Of a DNA stretch of 64,000 nt, positions 38,329 through 47,440 are shown piece by piece. Positions within the stretch are counted from its first letter, which is position 1; every line of letters starts with the position of its first letter. This DNA comes from Blastococcus tunisiensis (GTDB lineage Bacteria; Actinomycetota; Actinomycetes; Mycobacteriales; Geodermatophilaceae), in the NCBI RefSeq assembly GCF_900112815.1, contig NZ_FOND01000009.1, forward strand, positions 151,968 through 215,967. Direction: 5' to 3'. Both the position numbers and the translations under genes were made by a program. The notes below the pieces were generated by a model, which did no database searches, was not told the DNA's origin, and worked only from the letters and a program-made list of their open reading frames with translations.

Positions 38329-38649
38329 GACACGCTCACCCCGACGGAGGTCGCCCAGCTCCTGGGCACCTCGCCCAACCGGGTCCGCCAGCTGCTGCGC
38401 GACCGGAAGCTGATGGCCGTCCCCGGCAGCGGCAACGGCAGGATCCCCGCCGACTTCGTGCAGGACGGCGTGATCCTCAAGCACCTGCCCGGGCTGCTGA
38501 CCGTTCTCCAGGACGGCGGCTTCACCGACGAGGAGGCCTTCGACTGGCTGTTCCGGGAGGACGACACCCTGCCCGGCACGCCGGTGCAGGCGCTCCGCGA
38601 CGACCGGCACACCGAGGTCACCCGCCGGGCCCAGGCGCTGGCGTTCTGA
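38326..38649 (+). CDS. Rv2175c-type helix-turn-helix DNA-binding protein
   Basis: 107 residues. The N-terminal half is a helix-turn-helix (LTPTEVAQLLGTSPNRVRQL, residues 4-23) with a wing-like LMAVPGSGNGRIPADFV; the C-terminal half (VILKHLPGLLTVLQDGGFTD, EEAFDWLFREDD) is the Rv2175c-type domain. In M. tuberculosis the homologue is a substrate of PknL that loses DNA binding on phosphorylation, as I recall; a PASTA kinase lies 3 kb away here. Target genes are unknown; the symmetric promoter in front of it is a possible autoregulatory site. Leaderless start: TAGGCT is 8 nt before ATG. Confidence 0.9.
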   Translation: MDTLTPTEVAQLLGTSPNRVRQLLRDRKLMAVPGSGNGRIPADFVQDGVILKHLPGLLTVLQDGGFTDEEAFDWLFREDDTLPGTPVQALRDDRHTEVTRRAQALAF

Positions 38650-38691
38650 GCGGATGCATCCGGACGCCGGCACGGGGACGAAGCTGATCCC

Positions 38692-39120
38692 GTGGGCTCC
38701 CTGACGTACCTCGCGCTGCTCGTGGGGTGCCTGGTCGTCACCGCACCGCTCGAGATCGTGCTGCGGGTGCGGGTCTACGCCCGCTGGCGCCGCTTCCTGC
38801 TGGCGGTGCTGCCGGAGTTCACCGTCTTCGTCGTCTGGGTGCTCTACGCGATCGCGCAGGGGCACTGGAACTACAGCGACGAGCTCACCCTCGGCGTCCG
38901 GTTCCCCGGCGGCATCCCGGTGGAGGAGGTGCTGTTCTTCCTCGTCGTCCCGCTGTGCTCGGTGCTCGCCCTGGAGGCGGTGCGCCGGGTGACGGGGTGG
39001 GACGCCGGCTACCCGGCTTCCCCCGACGACAGCCGCGGGAGCATCGCAGCGAGGAACGAGCGAGCAGCGGACGGCGGCGCGGAGTCGGGTCACGGCAGAG
39101 AAGCGGAGCCCCGGCGATGA
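38692..39120 (+). CDS. crtYc: Lycopene cyclase domain subunit (CrtYc-like)
   Basis: 142 residues with three membrane helices (YLALLVGCLVVTAPLEIVL, FLLAVLPEFTVFVVWVLYAI, VLFFLVVPLCSVLALEAV). The IPVEEVLFF motif is the conserved acidic motif of heterodimeric and fungal-type cyclases. With CrtYd it closes the ends of lycopene. The last ~38 residues (from DAGYPASPDD) are hydrophilic, low-complexity and encoded by a repeat-like stretch, beyond the usual length of this subunit. GTG start without an obvious ribosome site; the stop overlaps crtYd (ATGA). Confidence 0.88.
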   Translation: MGSLTYLALLVGCLVVTAPLEIVLRVRVYARWRRFLLAVLPEFTVFVVWVLYAIAQGHWNYSDELTLGVRFPGGIPVEEVLFFLVVPLCSVLALEAVRRVTGWDAGYPASPDDSRGSIAARNERAADGGAESGHGREAEPRR

Positions 39121-39464
39121 GCTATTCGACCCTCGCCGTCCTCGCCGTCGTGGGCGTCCTCGTCGTCGACCTGGCCGTCTACCGCACCCGCATGGTCACC
39201 CGGAAGGTGTTCTGGACCGCCTACGCGATCATCGTCTTCTTCCAGCTGCTGATGAACGGGGTGCTCACCGGGCTGGACGTCGTCACCTACGACCCGGGCG
39301 CGATCTGGGGTCCGCGCATCGCCTACGCCCCGGTGGAGGACCTGCTCTTCGGCTTTGCCATGGTCACCCTGACCCTGGCCAGCTGGGCGGCGGTCAACCG
39401 GCGGGCGAACACCGCCAGGCGCCGCGGCTTGGACACCGACACCCGCCCGTCGAGCACCCGGTAG
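39117..39464 (+). CDS. crtYd: Lycopene cyclase domain subunit (CrtYd-like)
   Basis: 115 residues, three helices (TLAVLAVVGVLVVDLAVY, FWTAYAIIVFFQLLMNGVL, LLFGFAMVTLTLASWAAV) and the acidic motif YAPVEDLLFGF, partner of CrtYc. The ATG overlaps the crtYc stop. Its last 142 bp lie antisense to the end of crtB. Beyond AAVNRR the tail is Arg-rich and of uncertain need. Whether product is beta, gamma or epsilon rings cannot be read from sequence. Confidence 0.88.
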   Translation: MSYSTLAVLAVVGVLVVDLAVYRTRMVTRKVFWTAYAIIVFFQLLMNGVLTGLDVVTYDPGAIWGPRIAYAPVEDLLFGFAMVTLTLASWAAVNRRANTARRRGLDTDTRPSSTR

Positions 39465-40276
39465 TCCGCCCGCTCGATCTCGTCGAGGATGCCGCCGTAG
39501 AGCGCGGTGGCCGCCCGCACGCAGTCCCGCGACTCGGGCGCCAGCAGGGGCGTGCCGGGAGCGGCGTCGTCGTACCGGCGGCGGACGACGGCGACCATCT
39601 CGCGCATCAGGTCCGCGAACCGGTCGTCGTGCCGCTTCTCCGCCAGCTGCTCGCGGGTGACCCCGTGCGCGGCCATGGCGTCGGCCGGCAGGTAGATCCG
39701 GCCGCGGTCGACGTCCTCGGCGACGTCGCGCAGGAAGTTGGTCAGCTGGAAGGCCTCGCCGAGGGCGATGGCGTGCGGCGCGGCCTCCGCGCGGGCCACG
39801 CCGGGGGCGGTGCCCAGCACCGGCAGCACCTGCAGGCCGATGACCGACGCCGATCCCCACATGTACCGGTCCAGGGCGGCCATGTCGGGATAGCTGTCGA
39901 CGTCGAGGTCGCTGGTCATCGCGGCGAGGAAGTCGACCAGGTGCTCGACGGCGATGTCGTAGCGGCGGTAGGTGTGCACCAGGGCCAGCCGCACCGGGTC
40001 GTCGGACCAGCCGGCCTCGAGCTCGGCGAGCACCGCCCGCGACCACTCGGCGAGGTCGCCCTCGGGGTCCGGGCCGGGCAGGTCGACGAGGTCGTCGGCG
40101 GTGCGGGCCGCGGCGTACAGGGCGTGCACGGCGGGCCGCCGGTCGGGGGTGAGCAGCCGGGTCGCCAGGTGGTAGCTCTTCCCGTGCCGGGCGGCGATCG
40201 CGGCGCAGTGCCGGTAGGCGGCGTCCAGCTGTGCCTGGCGTCCCGCCTGCGTGGCCGGCATCCGGAGGCCCGTCAT
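39323..40276 (-). CDS. crtB: Phytoene synthase
   Basis: 317 residues of the squalene/phytoene synthase family, joining two GGPP to phytoene. Aspartate-rich motifs are ARTADDLVD (first DxxxD) and FLRDVAEDVDRGRIYLP (second), with AFQLTNF between them. SVIGLQVLPVLG is the usual middle helix. The ATG overlaps the crtI stop (ATGA). The C-terminal tail, after SKPRRLAVF, runs 142 bp into the opposite-strand crtYd gene. Third gene of the crtE-crtI-crtB operon. Confidence 0.94.
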   Translation of the reverse strand: MTGLRMPATQAGRQAQLDAAYRHCAAIAARHGKSYHLATRLLTPDRRPAVHALYAAARTADDLVDLPGPDPEGDLAEWSRAVLAELEAGWSDDPVRLALVHTYRRYDIAVEHLVDFLAAMTSDLDVDSYPDMAALDRYMWGSASVIGLQVLPVLGTAPGVARAEAAPHAIALGEAFQLTNFLRDVAEDVDRGRIYLPADAMAAHGVTREQLAEKRHDDRFADLMREMVAVVRRRYDDAAPGTPLLAPESRDCVRAATALYGGILDEIERADYRVLDGRVSVSKPRRLAVFARRLTAAQLARVRVTMAKPKSRSSTGA

Positions 40277-41769
40277 CGGGCCACCGGCCCGGTGATCCGC
40301 TCGGCGGCCAGCCGGCCGCTGATCAGCACCATCGGCACGCCGACGCCGGGCTGCACCGACGACCCGGCGAGCACGACGTTCTCCGGGCCGCGGCGGGGCA
40401 GCGTCGAGGGCCGGAATGGCCCGGTCTGCCCGAACGTGTGGGCGAGGGCGAACGGGGTGCCCGCGGCCATGCCCTGGGCCGCCCAGTCCAGCGGGGTCGC
40501 CAGCTCCTCGACCTCGATGGCACCGGGAAGACCGGTCCAGCCGCGGGCCTCGAGGGTGGCGAGCACCTCGTCGCGGTACCGGGGACCGAGCGTCGTCCAG
40601 TCCAGGTCGGGATTCCCGCCGCTGCGCCGGTCCAGGTTGGGGGTGGGGGCGACGATGCTCAGCACCTGACCGCCCTCGGGGGCGAGGCTGCGGTCGGTGC
40701 GCGACGGCATGCTGACCAGCAGGCTCGGGTCGGTCATCGGACGGCCGTCGCGGGTGAGCTCGTCGAACACCCCCTGCCAGGAGTCGCCGAAGCTGATCGT
40801 GTGGTGCGCCTGGCCGGGCAGCTCGGCCCGCACACCGACGTGCAGGGCGACGCAGGACGGCGAGTACACCGGCCGGCGCGGCGCCCGGAGCCCCGGCACC
40901 AGCTGCCAGGGCTGGTCGGTGGTGACGACGACGGCGTCCGCGGGCAGCCGGTCCCCCCCGGCGAGGCGCACAGCGGTGACCCGCCGGCCGGCCGTCTCGA
41001 GCTCCTCGACGTCCGCGCCGTAGCGGAAGGCGACGCCGGCGTCGGCCGCCGCGGCCGCGAGGGCGTTCGGGACGGCGGCGATCCCGCCCATGGGGTGCCA
41101 CACGCCGGCGCCGATGTCGAGCTGGGCGATCACCGCGTAGGCGGCGATGGCCCGGAACGGGGAGACCCCGGCGTAGAGGGCCTGGAAGCTGAACAGCCGG
41201 CGCAGCCGGTCGTCGGCGAAGTACTTCCCCACGTGCGCCGACAGCCGGCCGAACCCGCCGCGCCGGGCGAGGGCGAGGAGTTCCGGCCCCAGCAGGTCCA
41301 GCGGCGAGTCGAGGTTGCGGTCGATGAACGTGGTCAGCTGCAGCCGGTACAGCTCGGCGAGGTCGGCCAGGTACCGGCGCAGGGCAGTGGCCTCGGCCGG
41401 GCCGCACAACGCCGCCACCTCGGCGGCGAAGGCGTCGGGGTCGGCGTGCACGTCCAGGTGCGAGCCGTCGGCGTACTGCGCGCGGTAGGTGGTCGCCAGC
41501 GGCACGAGGGTGAGCCGGTCCTCGAGCTTCTCGCCGACCGCGGCGAGGGTGTCGGCGACGATCTCCGGCGCGGTGAAGACCGACGGCCCGGTGTCGAGGG
41601 AGTAGCCGCCCCGGTCCACCCGCCCGGCCCGCCCGCCCGGTCCCGCGCCGCGCTCGACGACGGTCACCTCGCGACCGGCTCCGCGCAGCCGCAGGGCGGT
41701 GGCCAGCCCGGCGAGCCCGGCACCGACGACGACGACGCGCTCGGTGCGCCCGGGAACGGTGCGGACCAT
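40273..41769 (-). CDS. crtI: Phytoene desaturase (CrtI)
   Basis: 498 residues. FAD loop VVVVGAGLAGLATALRLRG, then GGRAGRVDRGGYSLDTGPSV near the N-terminus; FSFQALYAGVSPFRA and WHPMGGIAAVPNALA in the middle; AGSSVQPGVGVPMVLISGRL at the C-terminus is the CrtI FAD-binding end. Four-step desaturation to lycopene is expected. The ATG shares a base with the GGPP synthase stop. Membrane-associated. Confidence 0.94.
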   Translation of the reverse strand: MVRTVPGRTERVVVVGAGLAGLATALRLRGAGREVTVVERGAGPGGRAGRVDRGGYSLDTGPSVFTAPEIVADTLAAVGEKLEDRLTLVPLATTYRAQYADGSHLDVHADPDAFAAEVAALCGPAEATALRRYLADLAELYRLQLTTFIDRNLDSPLDLLGPELLALARRGGFGRLSAHVGKYFADDRLRRLFSFQALYAGVSPFRAIAAYAVIAQLDIGAGVWHPMGGIAAVPNALAAAAADAGVAFRYGADVEELETAGRRVTAVRLAGGDRLPADAVVVTTDQPWQLVPGLRAPRRPVYSPSCVALHVGVRAELPGQAHHTISFGDSWQGVFDELTRDGRPMTDPSLLVSMPSRTDRSLAPEGGQVLSIVAPTPNLDRRSGGNPDLDWTTLGPRYRDEVLATLEARGWTGLPGAIEVEELATPLDWAAQGMAAGTPFALAHTFGQTGPFRPSTLPRRGPENVVLAGSSVQPGVGVPMVLISGRLAAERITGPVAR

Positions 41770-42887
41770 CAGGCGGTGCGGGAGGTCGCGGCGAGGGCCA
41801 GGGCGTCGAGGGCGGCGCGCGCGTCGTCGGCGATCGGTGCCTCGGCGATGGCGGCACGGGCCAGGGCGGTCCGCTCGGTGATCCGTTCCTCGACCCGGGC
41901 GCGGGCTCCGGTGGACTCCAGCAGCCCGCGCAGCGCGTCGAACTCCTCCGGGCCGGCGTCGGCGTTGCCCAGCAGGTCGTCGAGCAGCCGCAGGCCGTCC
42001 GGACCGGCGGCCTCCGCGGCGAGGGCGATCAACAGGGTCTGCTTGCCCTCGCGCAGGTCGTCGTCGGCGGACTTGCCGGTGACGGCCGGGTCGCCGAAGA
42101 CGCCGAGGACGTCGTCGCGCAGCTGGAAGGCCTCGCCCAGCGGCAGCCCGACGGCCGTGTACGCGTCCGCGACCGCGGGGCCGGCGCCGGCGATGGCGGC
42201 GCCCAGCTGCAGCGGCCGCTGGACGGTGTACCCGGCGCTCTTGTACCGGGCGACCTTGAGGGCGCCGTCGGGGCCGGGCAGGCCACCGGCGGCCCGCAGC
42301 AGGTCCAGGTACTGGCCCGCGGTGACCTCGGTGCGCATCGTGTCCCAGACCGCCCGGGCGCGGGAGAGGGCCGCCGGGGAGATGCCCGACCGGCGCAGCA
42401 GCTCGTCGGACCACACGAGCGCCAGGTCGCCGACGAGGATGGCCGATCCGGTGCCGAACAGCTCGCGGTCGCCGTCCAGCTCCTGGCCGGAGTGGCGGCG
42501 GGCGAAGCCGACGTGGGTGGCCGGCCGGCCACGGCGGGTCTGCGCGCCGTCCATGACGTCGTCGTGCACCAGGGCGCTCGCGTGCACGAACTCCAGGGCC
42601 GCGACGGCCGTGAGCACGGCGGCGTCGTCCTCGCCGGTCGCCTCGTCGCGGGCGCCGCGCCAGCCCCAGTAGGCGAACGCGGGACGCAGCCGCTTGCCGC
42701 CCTCGGCGACGGCGCACACCTCGTCGACGACGGGGGTCAGGCTGGCGTCCATCGCGGCGAGCGTGTCGCGCTGGCGGTCGAGGAACCCCGCCAGGGCTGC
42801 GCTCACCGCCGTCCGGAGCCGGTCGAGGTCGGCTGCCGCGAGCGATCGGGCCGCGGACTCGCGCTGCTGGGTCCGGGCGGCGGTCAC
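41769..42887 (-). CDS. crtE: Geranylgeranyl diphosphate synthase (polyprenyl synthase)
   Basis: 372 residues. First aspartate motif [16 protein letters not shown], second [12 protein letters not shown], plus [15 protein letters not shown]. Two residues before the first motif's neighbours are small, consistent with a C20 product, but chain length is not certain. Position corresponds to Rv2173 (idsA2) in mycobacteria, here at the head of a carotenoid operon. GTG 42887 is chosen: AATACT (42899-42894) lies 6 nt upstream; an ATG at 42956 would add 23 residues and cover that element. It supplies GGPP to crtB. Confidence 0.92.
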   Translation of the reverse strand: MTAARTQQRESAARSLAAADLDRLRTAVSAALAGFLDRQRDTLAAMDASLTPVVDEVCAVAEGGKRLRPAFAYWGWRGARDEATGEDDAAVLTAVAALEFVHASALVHDDVMDGAQTRRGRPATHVGFARRHSGQELDGDRELFGTGSAILVGDLALVWSDELLRRSGISPAALSRARAVWDTMRTEVTAGQYLDLLRAAGGLPGPDGALKVARYKSAGYTVQRPLQLGAAIAGAGPAVADAYTAVGLPLGEAFQLRDDVLGVFGDPAVTGKSADDDLREGKQTLLIALAAEAAGPDGLRLLDDLLGNADAGPEEFDALRGLLESTGARARVEERITERTALARAAIAEAPIADDARAALDALALAATSRTA

Positions 42888-43144
42888 CGGCCCAGTATTG
42901 CCCAACCTGGTGGTGTGCGACCTCCGCAGCAGAGCAGGTCCCGGGCTCCGGTTCATCGTCGTTCCACCCTCCTCGCGCGGCGCGCGACGGTCGACAGGGG
43001 GGCGAGGACGCCCCGGCGGCCCCGGCCTGGGCCGCTGCCGACCCTTCTTCGGCGGGTGCGCCGGATCTGGATGCGCCGGCGTGCCGGCCGCCGCGAGGCG
43101 CCGGTTGCCGCGCCACGGGAGGGCGGCCCGTACCCTGGGAGCCC

Positions 43145-44065
43145 GTGAGCCGGACCGTGAGTGAGCTCCTCGCCGCCGAGCGACCGACCTGGTCGTTCGA
43201 GTTCTTCCCGCCCAAGAGCCCGGACGCCGATCCCCAGCTCTGGCAGGCGCTGCGCGAGCTGGAGCGCCTGCGGCCCTCGTTCGTGTCGGTCACCTACGGG
43301 GCGGGTGGCTCGACCCGCGAGGGCACCGTCGCGATCACCGAACGCATCGCCGCCGAGACGACGATGACCCCGCTGGCGCACCTCACGGCCGTCGACCACA
43401 GCGTCGCCGAGCTGCGGCACGTGGTCAGCCGCCTGGCCGCGGCCGGCGTGCGCAACCTGCTGGCGCTGCGCGGCGACCCGCCCGGCCTCGACCCGCAGGC
43501 GGAGTGGCGGGCGCACCCGCAGGGGCTGAACTACGCCGCCGAGCTGGTCGAGCTGATCAAGTCGATGGGGGACTTCTCCGTCGGTGTCGCCGCGTTCCCC
43601 GAGCAGCATCCGCGCTCGCCGGACTTCGAGACGGACGTGTCCCGGTTCGTCGACAAGTGCCGGTCCGGGGCGGACTTCGCGATCACCCAGATGTTCTTCC
43701 GGGCCGAGGACTACCTGCGGCTGCGCGACCGGGTCGCCCGGCACGGCTGCGAGGTCCCGATCGTCGCCGGGGTCATGCCGGTGACCAGCGCCCGCCAGAT
43801 CGCCCGCATCGTGCAGCTGTCGGGGCAGGCGTTCCCGAGCGACCTCGCCGACCGGTTCGCCGCCCTGGACGGCGACCGCCCGGAGGACAAGGCCGCGGTG
43901 CGCGCGCTCGGGGTGGAGGTCGCGACCGAGCTGTGCCGGACGCTGCTGGCCGAGGGCGTCCCCGGCATCCACTTCATCACCATGAACCGCTCCACGGCGA
44001 CGCGTGAGGTGTACGCGAACCTCGTCGCCGGCTCCCCGCGGCAGCCGGAACCCGTCTCCGGCTGA
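43145..44065 (+). CDS. metF: Methylenetetrahydrofolate reductase (MetF)
   Basis: 306 residues, FAD-dependent reductase giving 5-methyl-THF for methionine synthesis. Motifs: [18 protein letters not shown] with the catalytic Glu, [26 protein letters not shown] (Asp in the folate site), [26 protein letters not shown] and [10 protein letters not shown]. The GTG follows TACCCT (43131-43136) by 8 nt; leaderless. The 257-bp upstream region back to the GGPP synthase shows nothing besides the two promoters. Complements glyA in one-carbon supply. Confidence 0.95.
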   Translation: MSRTVSELLAAERPTWSFEFFPPKSPDADPQLWQALRELERLRPSFVSVTYGAGGSTREGTVAITERIAAETTMTPLAHLTAVDHSVAELRHVVSRLAAAGVRNLLALRGDPPGLDPQAEWRAHPQGLNYAAELVELIKSMGDFSVGVAAFPEQHPRSPDFETDVSRFVDKCRSGADFAITQMFFRAEDYLRLRDRVARHGCEVPIVAGVMPVTSARQIARIVQLSGQAFPSDLADRFAALDGDRPEDKAAVRALGVEVATELCRTLLAEGVPGIHFITMNRSTATREVYANLVAGSPRQPEPVSG

Positions 44066-44109
44066 TCTGCTCGGGCGGGGCGACCTGCCCCACCTGGCAG
44101 GGAGGTGCC

Positions 44110-45315
44110 ATGGACGGTCCGGCCGAACCGGGGGGCCGTGACGCCCTCCTGCTGCGCACCGGGCGCCGGGCGTGGGCCGTGCTCGGTGTGGTCGGCGTCC
44201 TCGTCCTGGTCTACCTGGTGGGGCGCGAGGTCAGCGTGGTCGCCACCCCACTGGCCATCGCGCTGTTCCCGGCGGCCGTGCTCTGGCCGCTCGCCGCCTG
44301 GCTGAAGGGCAGGGGGCTGCCTGCGACGCTCGTCGCACTGTTCCTGGTGCTCTCGCTGTTCGGGCTGGTCGCGCTGGTCCTCTGGTTCATCGTGCCGCGC
44401 TTCGCCGACGAGCTGCCCACCCTCGCCGACAGCGTCGAGCAGGCGATCAGCGACCTCTCCGAGTTCGTCGCCGACACCCCGTTCGCCTTCCCGTTCGACG
44501 TCGGCGACGGTGGGCTCGCCGACCTGGCCGACGAGGCGTTCCAGGCGATGGGGCAGGGCACCGACGTGGTCGGCCAGGGGCTCCAGGTGGCGCGGACGCT
44601 GACCGACGTCGCCACGGCCACCGTCCTGTTCGTCATCGCCCTGTTCTTCTACCTCCGCGACGGGGAACGCATCTGGGCCGCGGTGTCCGGGCTGCTCCCG
44701 GACACCGCCGGCCGGCACGTGCGGCGGGTGTCGGGGCAGCTGTTCTGGACGCTCGGCGCCTACTTCCGCGGTCAGATGGTGGTGGCGCTCGCCGACGCGG
44801 TGTTCATCGGGATCGGGCTGGCGATCCTCGGGGTGCCGCTGGTCCTGCCCCTGGCCCTGCTGATCTTCTTCGGCGGCTTCTTCCCCATCGTGGGCGCGTT
44901 CGTCTCCGGTCTCGTCGCCGTCCTGGTGGCCCTCGCCGACCAGGGGCTGACGACGGCGCTCATCGCCCTGCTCGTCGTGGTCGTCGTCCAGCAGGCCGAG
45001 GGGAACCTGCTGGAGCCGCTGATCCTCAGCCCGGTGCTCCGCCTGCACCCCTTCGTGATCATCCTGGCCGTCACCGTGGGCGCGGTGACCTACGGCGTCC
45101 TCGGGGCGTTCCTGGCGGTCCCGCTGACCGCCTGCGCCGGCCGGATCATCGACTACGCGCGTGGCCGGCCGCCGGCCGCAGGCCCGGCTGCCGACGGGAA
45201 GGACGGGTGGGGTGGTGCGGCGTCCCCCGACGGGGCCACGGACGGGGCGGGGCAGGGCGCGCGGGACGGGCGGCCGGGCGGGTCGACGTCCGCCGACGCC
45301 GACCTGCCCGGCTGA
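44110..45315 (+). CDS. AI-2E family transporter (PerM/TqsA type)
   Basis: 401 residues, about eight membrane helices. The arrangement is that of the family: two N-terminal helices, a soluble amphipathic region (ELPTLADSVEQAISDLSEF), then VLFVIALFFYLRDGERIW, YFRGQMVVALADAVFIGIG, LALLIFFGGFFPIVGAFVSG, QQAEGNLLEPLILSPVL and VGAVTYGVLGAFLAVPLTA. Cargo is unknown; members export AI-2 or act as Na+/H+ antiporters. A Gly/Asp-rich hydrophilic tail of ~60 residues follows. ATG has AGGGAGGT at the right distance. Confidence 0.93.
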   Translation: MDGPAEPGGRDALLLRTGRRAWAVLGVVGVLVLVYLVGREVSVVATPLAIALFPAAVLWPLAAWLKGRGLPATLVALFLVLSLFGLVALVLWFIVPRFADELPTLADSVEQAISDLSEFVADTPFAFPFDVGDGGLADLADEAFQAMGQGTDVVGQGLQVARTLTDVATATVLFVIALFFYLRDGERIWAAVSGLLPDTAGRHVRRVSGQLFWTLGAYFRGQMVVALADAVFIGIGLAILGVPLVLPLALLIFFGGFFPIVGAFVSGLVAVLVALADQGLTTALIALLVVVVVQQAEGNLLEPLILSPVLRLHPFVIILAVTVGAVTYGVLGAFLAVPLTACAGRIIDYARGRPPAAGPAADGKDGWGGAASPDGATDGAGQGARDGRPGGSTSADADLPG

Positions 45316-45328
45316 GCCCCGGCGCCTT

Positions 45329-45949
45329 TCAGGCCTGCAGCGCCGCCGCGGCCTCCGCGGCGGCCCGGCGCAGCCCCTCCCGCTCCGCGGCGTAGCCGCC
45401 CACGACACCGACCACCGGCAGGTTCGACAGGAGCCGGTGCCGCAGCTTGCCCTTCGGGCGGGCGTCGAGCGCGTCGTCGATCCGGCCCAGCAGTCGGGCC
45501 ACGCGCCACAGGGTGCGGGCCGTCCCGCGGAGGCCGGTGCGCCGGTCCTTCGCGCCGAGCGCCTCCTCGGCGTAGGTGCCCTGGGCCCGGTCCAGCAGCG
45601 GCGCCACCTGCTCCGCGGTGAGGTCGCGGCGCATCAGCACCCGGGTGAGCAGCGAGACCCGTGCGGCCGGGTCCTCGACCCCGTGCTCGGACGCCACGCC
45701 CAGGACGACGACGGACTGGACGGCCGTGCCGACGGTGTTCTGCAGCGGGAGCAGGTCGGCGAGCTTGCCGGCGAAACGCGGCGCGGCGGAGACGCCGGCC
45801 GCCACGCGGGAGACCCGGTCGGCCCACCACGCGTCCCGTTCCGCCTCGGGGAGTGCCGGCGGGCGGCCCAGGCGCCGGACGAGGGGTGCGGTGATCCGGT
45901 CGATCCGGCGGAGGACGTCGACGACGACGGCGTCACTGATGGCTGCCAT
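45329..45949 (-). CDS. Conserved actinobacterial protein of unknown function
   Basis: 206 residues, mostly helical. It has an N-terminal amphipathic helix (VVDVLRRIDRITAPLVRRLG), a hydrophobic middle that may be a membrane helix (LPLQNTVGTAVQSVVVLGVA), a charged region RVLMRRDLTAEQVAPLLD and another hydrophobic stretch near LLSNLPVVGVVGGYAAE. No catalytic motif is recognised. ATG 45949 is preferred; a GTG at 45982 would add 11 residues. Converges on the transporter gene with 13 bp between. Confidence 0.7.
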   Translation of the reverse strand: MAAISDAVVVDVLRRIDRITAPLVRRLGRPPALPEAERDAWWADRVSRVAAGVSAAPRFAGKLADLLPLQNTVGTAVQSVVVLGVASEHGVEDPAARVSLLTRVLMRRDLTAEQVAPLLDRAQGTYAEEALGAKDRRTGLRGTARTLWRVARLLGRIDDALDARPKGKLRHRLLSNLPVVGVVGGYAAEREGLRRAAAEAAAALQA

Positions 45950-46052
45950 GGGAGCGGGGTGCCCCGGACGGAGCGATCTCACCCGCTGAGGACGGCCGCG
46001 GGGAGACCGCCGCCCGGGGCCGGCGCGGGCAGGCCCGGGGCAGGGATCCCGG

Positions 46053-46823
46053 TCAGCGCTGCGCGGGCGAGGCGGACCCGTCGGGCGGCCCGGCCAGCGG
46101 CGCCCTCGTGCGGGTCATGAGGTCCAGGAGTTCGGTCATCGCCGTCCGGACACCGGCGATCTCCTCGGCGACGGTGCCGAGCCCGCCGTCCCCGCGGCCG
46201 GAGGCGTACGCCGTCTCGATCGTGAGCCCGTCGATCTCGGTCGCGCTGCGCTCGAGTCGCTCGAGCTCGGTCAGGTGCTGCAGTTCCGCGGAGAGCAGAG
46301 CCGTCTGGTCGCGATAGCGGATGAGCGCATCCGCCCGGTGGCCCAGTTGCCGGGCAGTGCTCTCCAGCGCCTCCTGCTGCCGCTCCCAGTACTCGGCGGC
46401 GGGGCCGGACGGACGGGCGCCGAGGGCGATCCGGGCGTCGCGGATCCGCAGCGCCAGGTCGGTGATCTGGTCGACCTCCGCCCGCCCGTCGAAGGCGGCG
46501 CGGCTGGAGGCCAGGAACGGTGAGGACCAGGCCGGTTCGCGCACGGTCTCCAGCCAGGCGCGACTGGCGGCCCCGGCGACGCGTGCCTCGGTCGAGTCCC
46601 AGGCGGCGAGCAGCTGTCCGGGCGTGAGGGCCGTCTCCGGGGGACCGGCGTCAGCCCGAGAGCGGCGGGTCCAGCCGCGCCAGCGACGGAAGGCGCGACG
46701 CAGGAGGTCCCGCACGGGTGAGCGTTCGGTGCGTGATGCGCCGCTGAGGACGACGAGGCGGCCGTCCAGCAGGTAGCGGGCCGGCCACAACGGCTCACCG
46801 GCGCCGCGCTCGGAAGGGTCCAC
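46053..46823 (-). CDS. Helical cytoplasmic protein of unknown function
   Basis: 256 residues. A basic patch near 40-60 (LLRRAFRRWRGWTRRSRAD) precedes a largely alpha-helical region with heptad-like repeats (WERQQEALESTARQLGHRAD, LLSAELQHLTELERLERSA), so coiled-coil assembly is likely. No signal peptide or membrane helix. No family recognised. GTG start at 46823 with GAGGGGAAG upstream. Isolated between unknown genes; codon use looks like its neighbours. Confidence 0.65.
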   Translation of the reverse strand: MDPSERGAGEPLWPARYLLDGRLVVLSGASRTERSPVRDLLRRAFRRWRGWTRRSRADAGPPETALTPGQLLAAWDSTEARVAGAASRAWLETVREPAWSSPFLASSRAAFDGRAEVDQITDLALRIRDARIALGARPSGPAAEYWERQQEALESTARQLGHRADALIRYRDQTALLSAELQHLTELERLERSATEIDGLTIETAYASGRGDGGLGTVAEEIAGVRTAMTELLDLMTRTRAPLAGPPDGSASPAQR

Positions 46824-46993
46824 CCGTGCTTCCCCTCTCGTGTGCCGGCTGCCGACGATGCCTGCGCGTCCGTCGACGAGGAAGGGTCTACCCGACGGGG
46901 ACGCCCGGGCGGGTGAGGTCCGGCGGCCGGGCGGGGTGGCCGGGTCGCCTGGGGTGGGAGGGGCGACGGCACCCGCTGACTAGGGTCGTCAGC

Positions 46994-47371
46994 GTGATCA
47001 TCGGGGCGGCCGTCGTGGCGTGCGTGCTCCTGGCCGGTCTCGCCGTCCTCCAGGTCCTGCTCTTCGCCGGCCGGCCCCTGGGCCGGTTCGCCTGGGGCGG
47101 TCAGCACGAGGTGCTGCCCCGGCACCTGCGGATCGGCAGCGCGGTGTCCGTCGTCCTCTACGCCGCCTTCGGCGCGGTCGTCCTGCAGGCCGCCGAGGTG
47201 CTGTCGGTGCTGCCCGACGCGGTCGCCGACGTCGGCATCTGGGTGCTGACCGGCTACTTCGCCCTCGGCATCGTGCTCAACGGGATCTCCCGGAGCCTGC
47301 CCGAGCGGCTGGTCATGACGCCGGTGGTGACCGTGCTCGCCGTCTGCTGCCTGGTCGTGGCGCTGGGGTGA
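46994..47371 (+). CDS. Small four-helix membrane protein
   Basis: 125 residues that are almost wholly membrane: IIGAAVVACVLLAGLAVLQV, VSVVLYAAFGAVVLQAAE, VGIWVLTGYFALGIVLNGI and LVMTPVVTVLAVCCLVVAL. The WGGQHEVLPRHLR loop and NGISRSLPERLVMTP loop are conserved-looking. No function known. GTG lies 7 nt after TAGGGT (46981-46986), leaderless. The 170-bp upstream gap shows nothing else. Confidence 0.8.
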   Translation: MIIGAAVVACVLLAGLAVLQVLLFAGRPLGRFAWGGQHEVLPRHLRIGSAVSVVLYAAFGAVVLQAAEVLSVLPDAVADVGIWVLTGYFALGIVLNGISRSLPERLVMTPVVTVLAVCCLVVALG

Positions 47372-47440
47372 CGGGCGCGCCGCGGTCGCACGGCGTCCCC
47401 GGGTTTGGTGGACTGCCCGGGTGACGCGGGGAGCCGGGAC

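Noticed and set aside
42888..42956. ATG 42956 as start of the GGPP synthase
   Set aside because: Would place the AATACT promoter element inside the gene and adds residues not typical of the family; kept only as an alternative.
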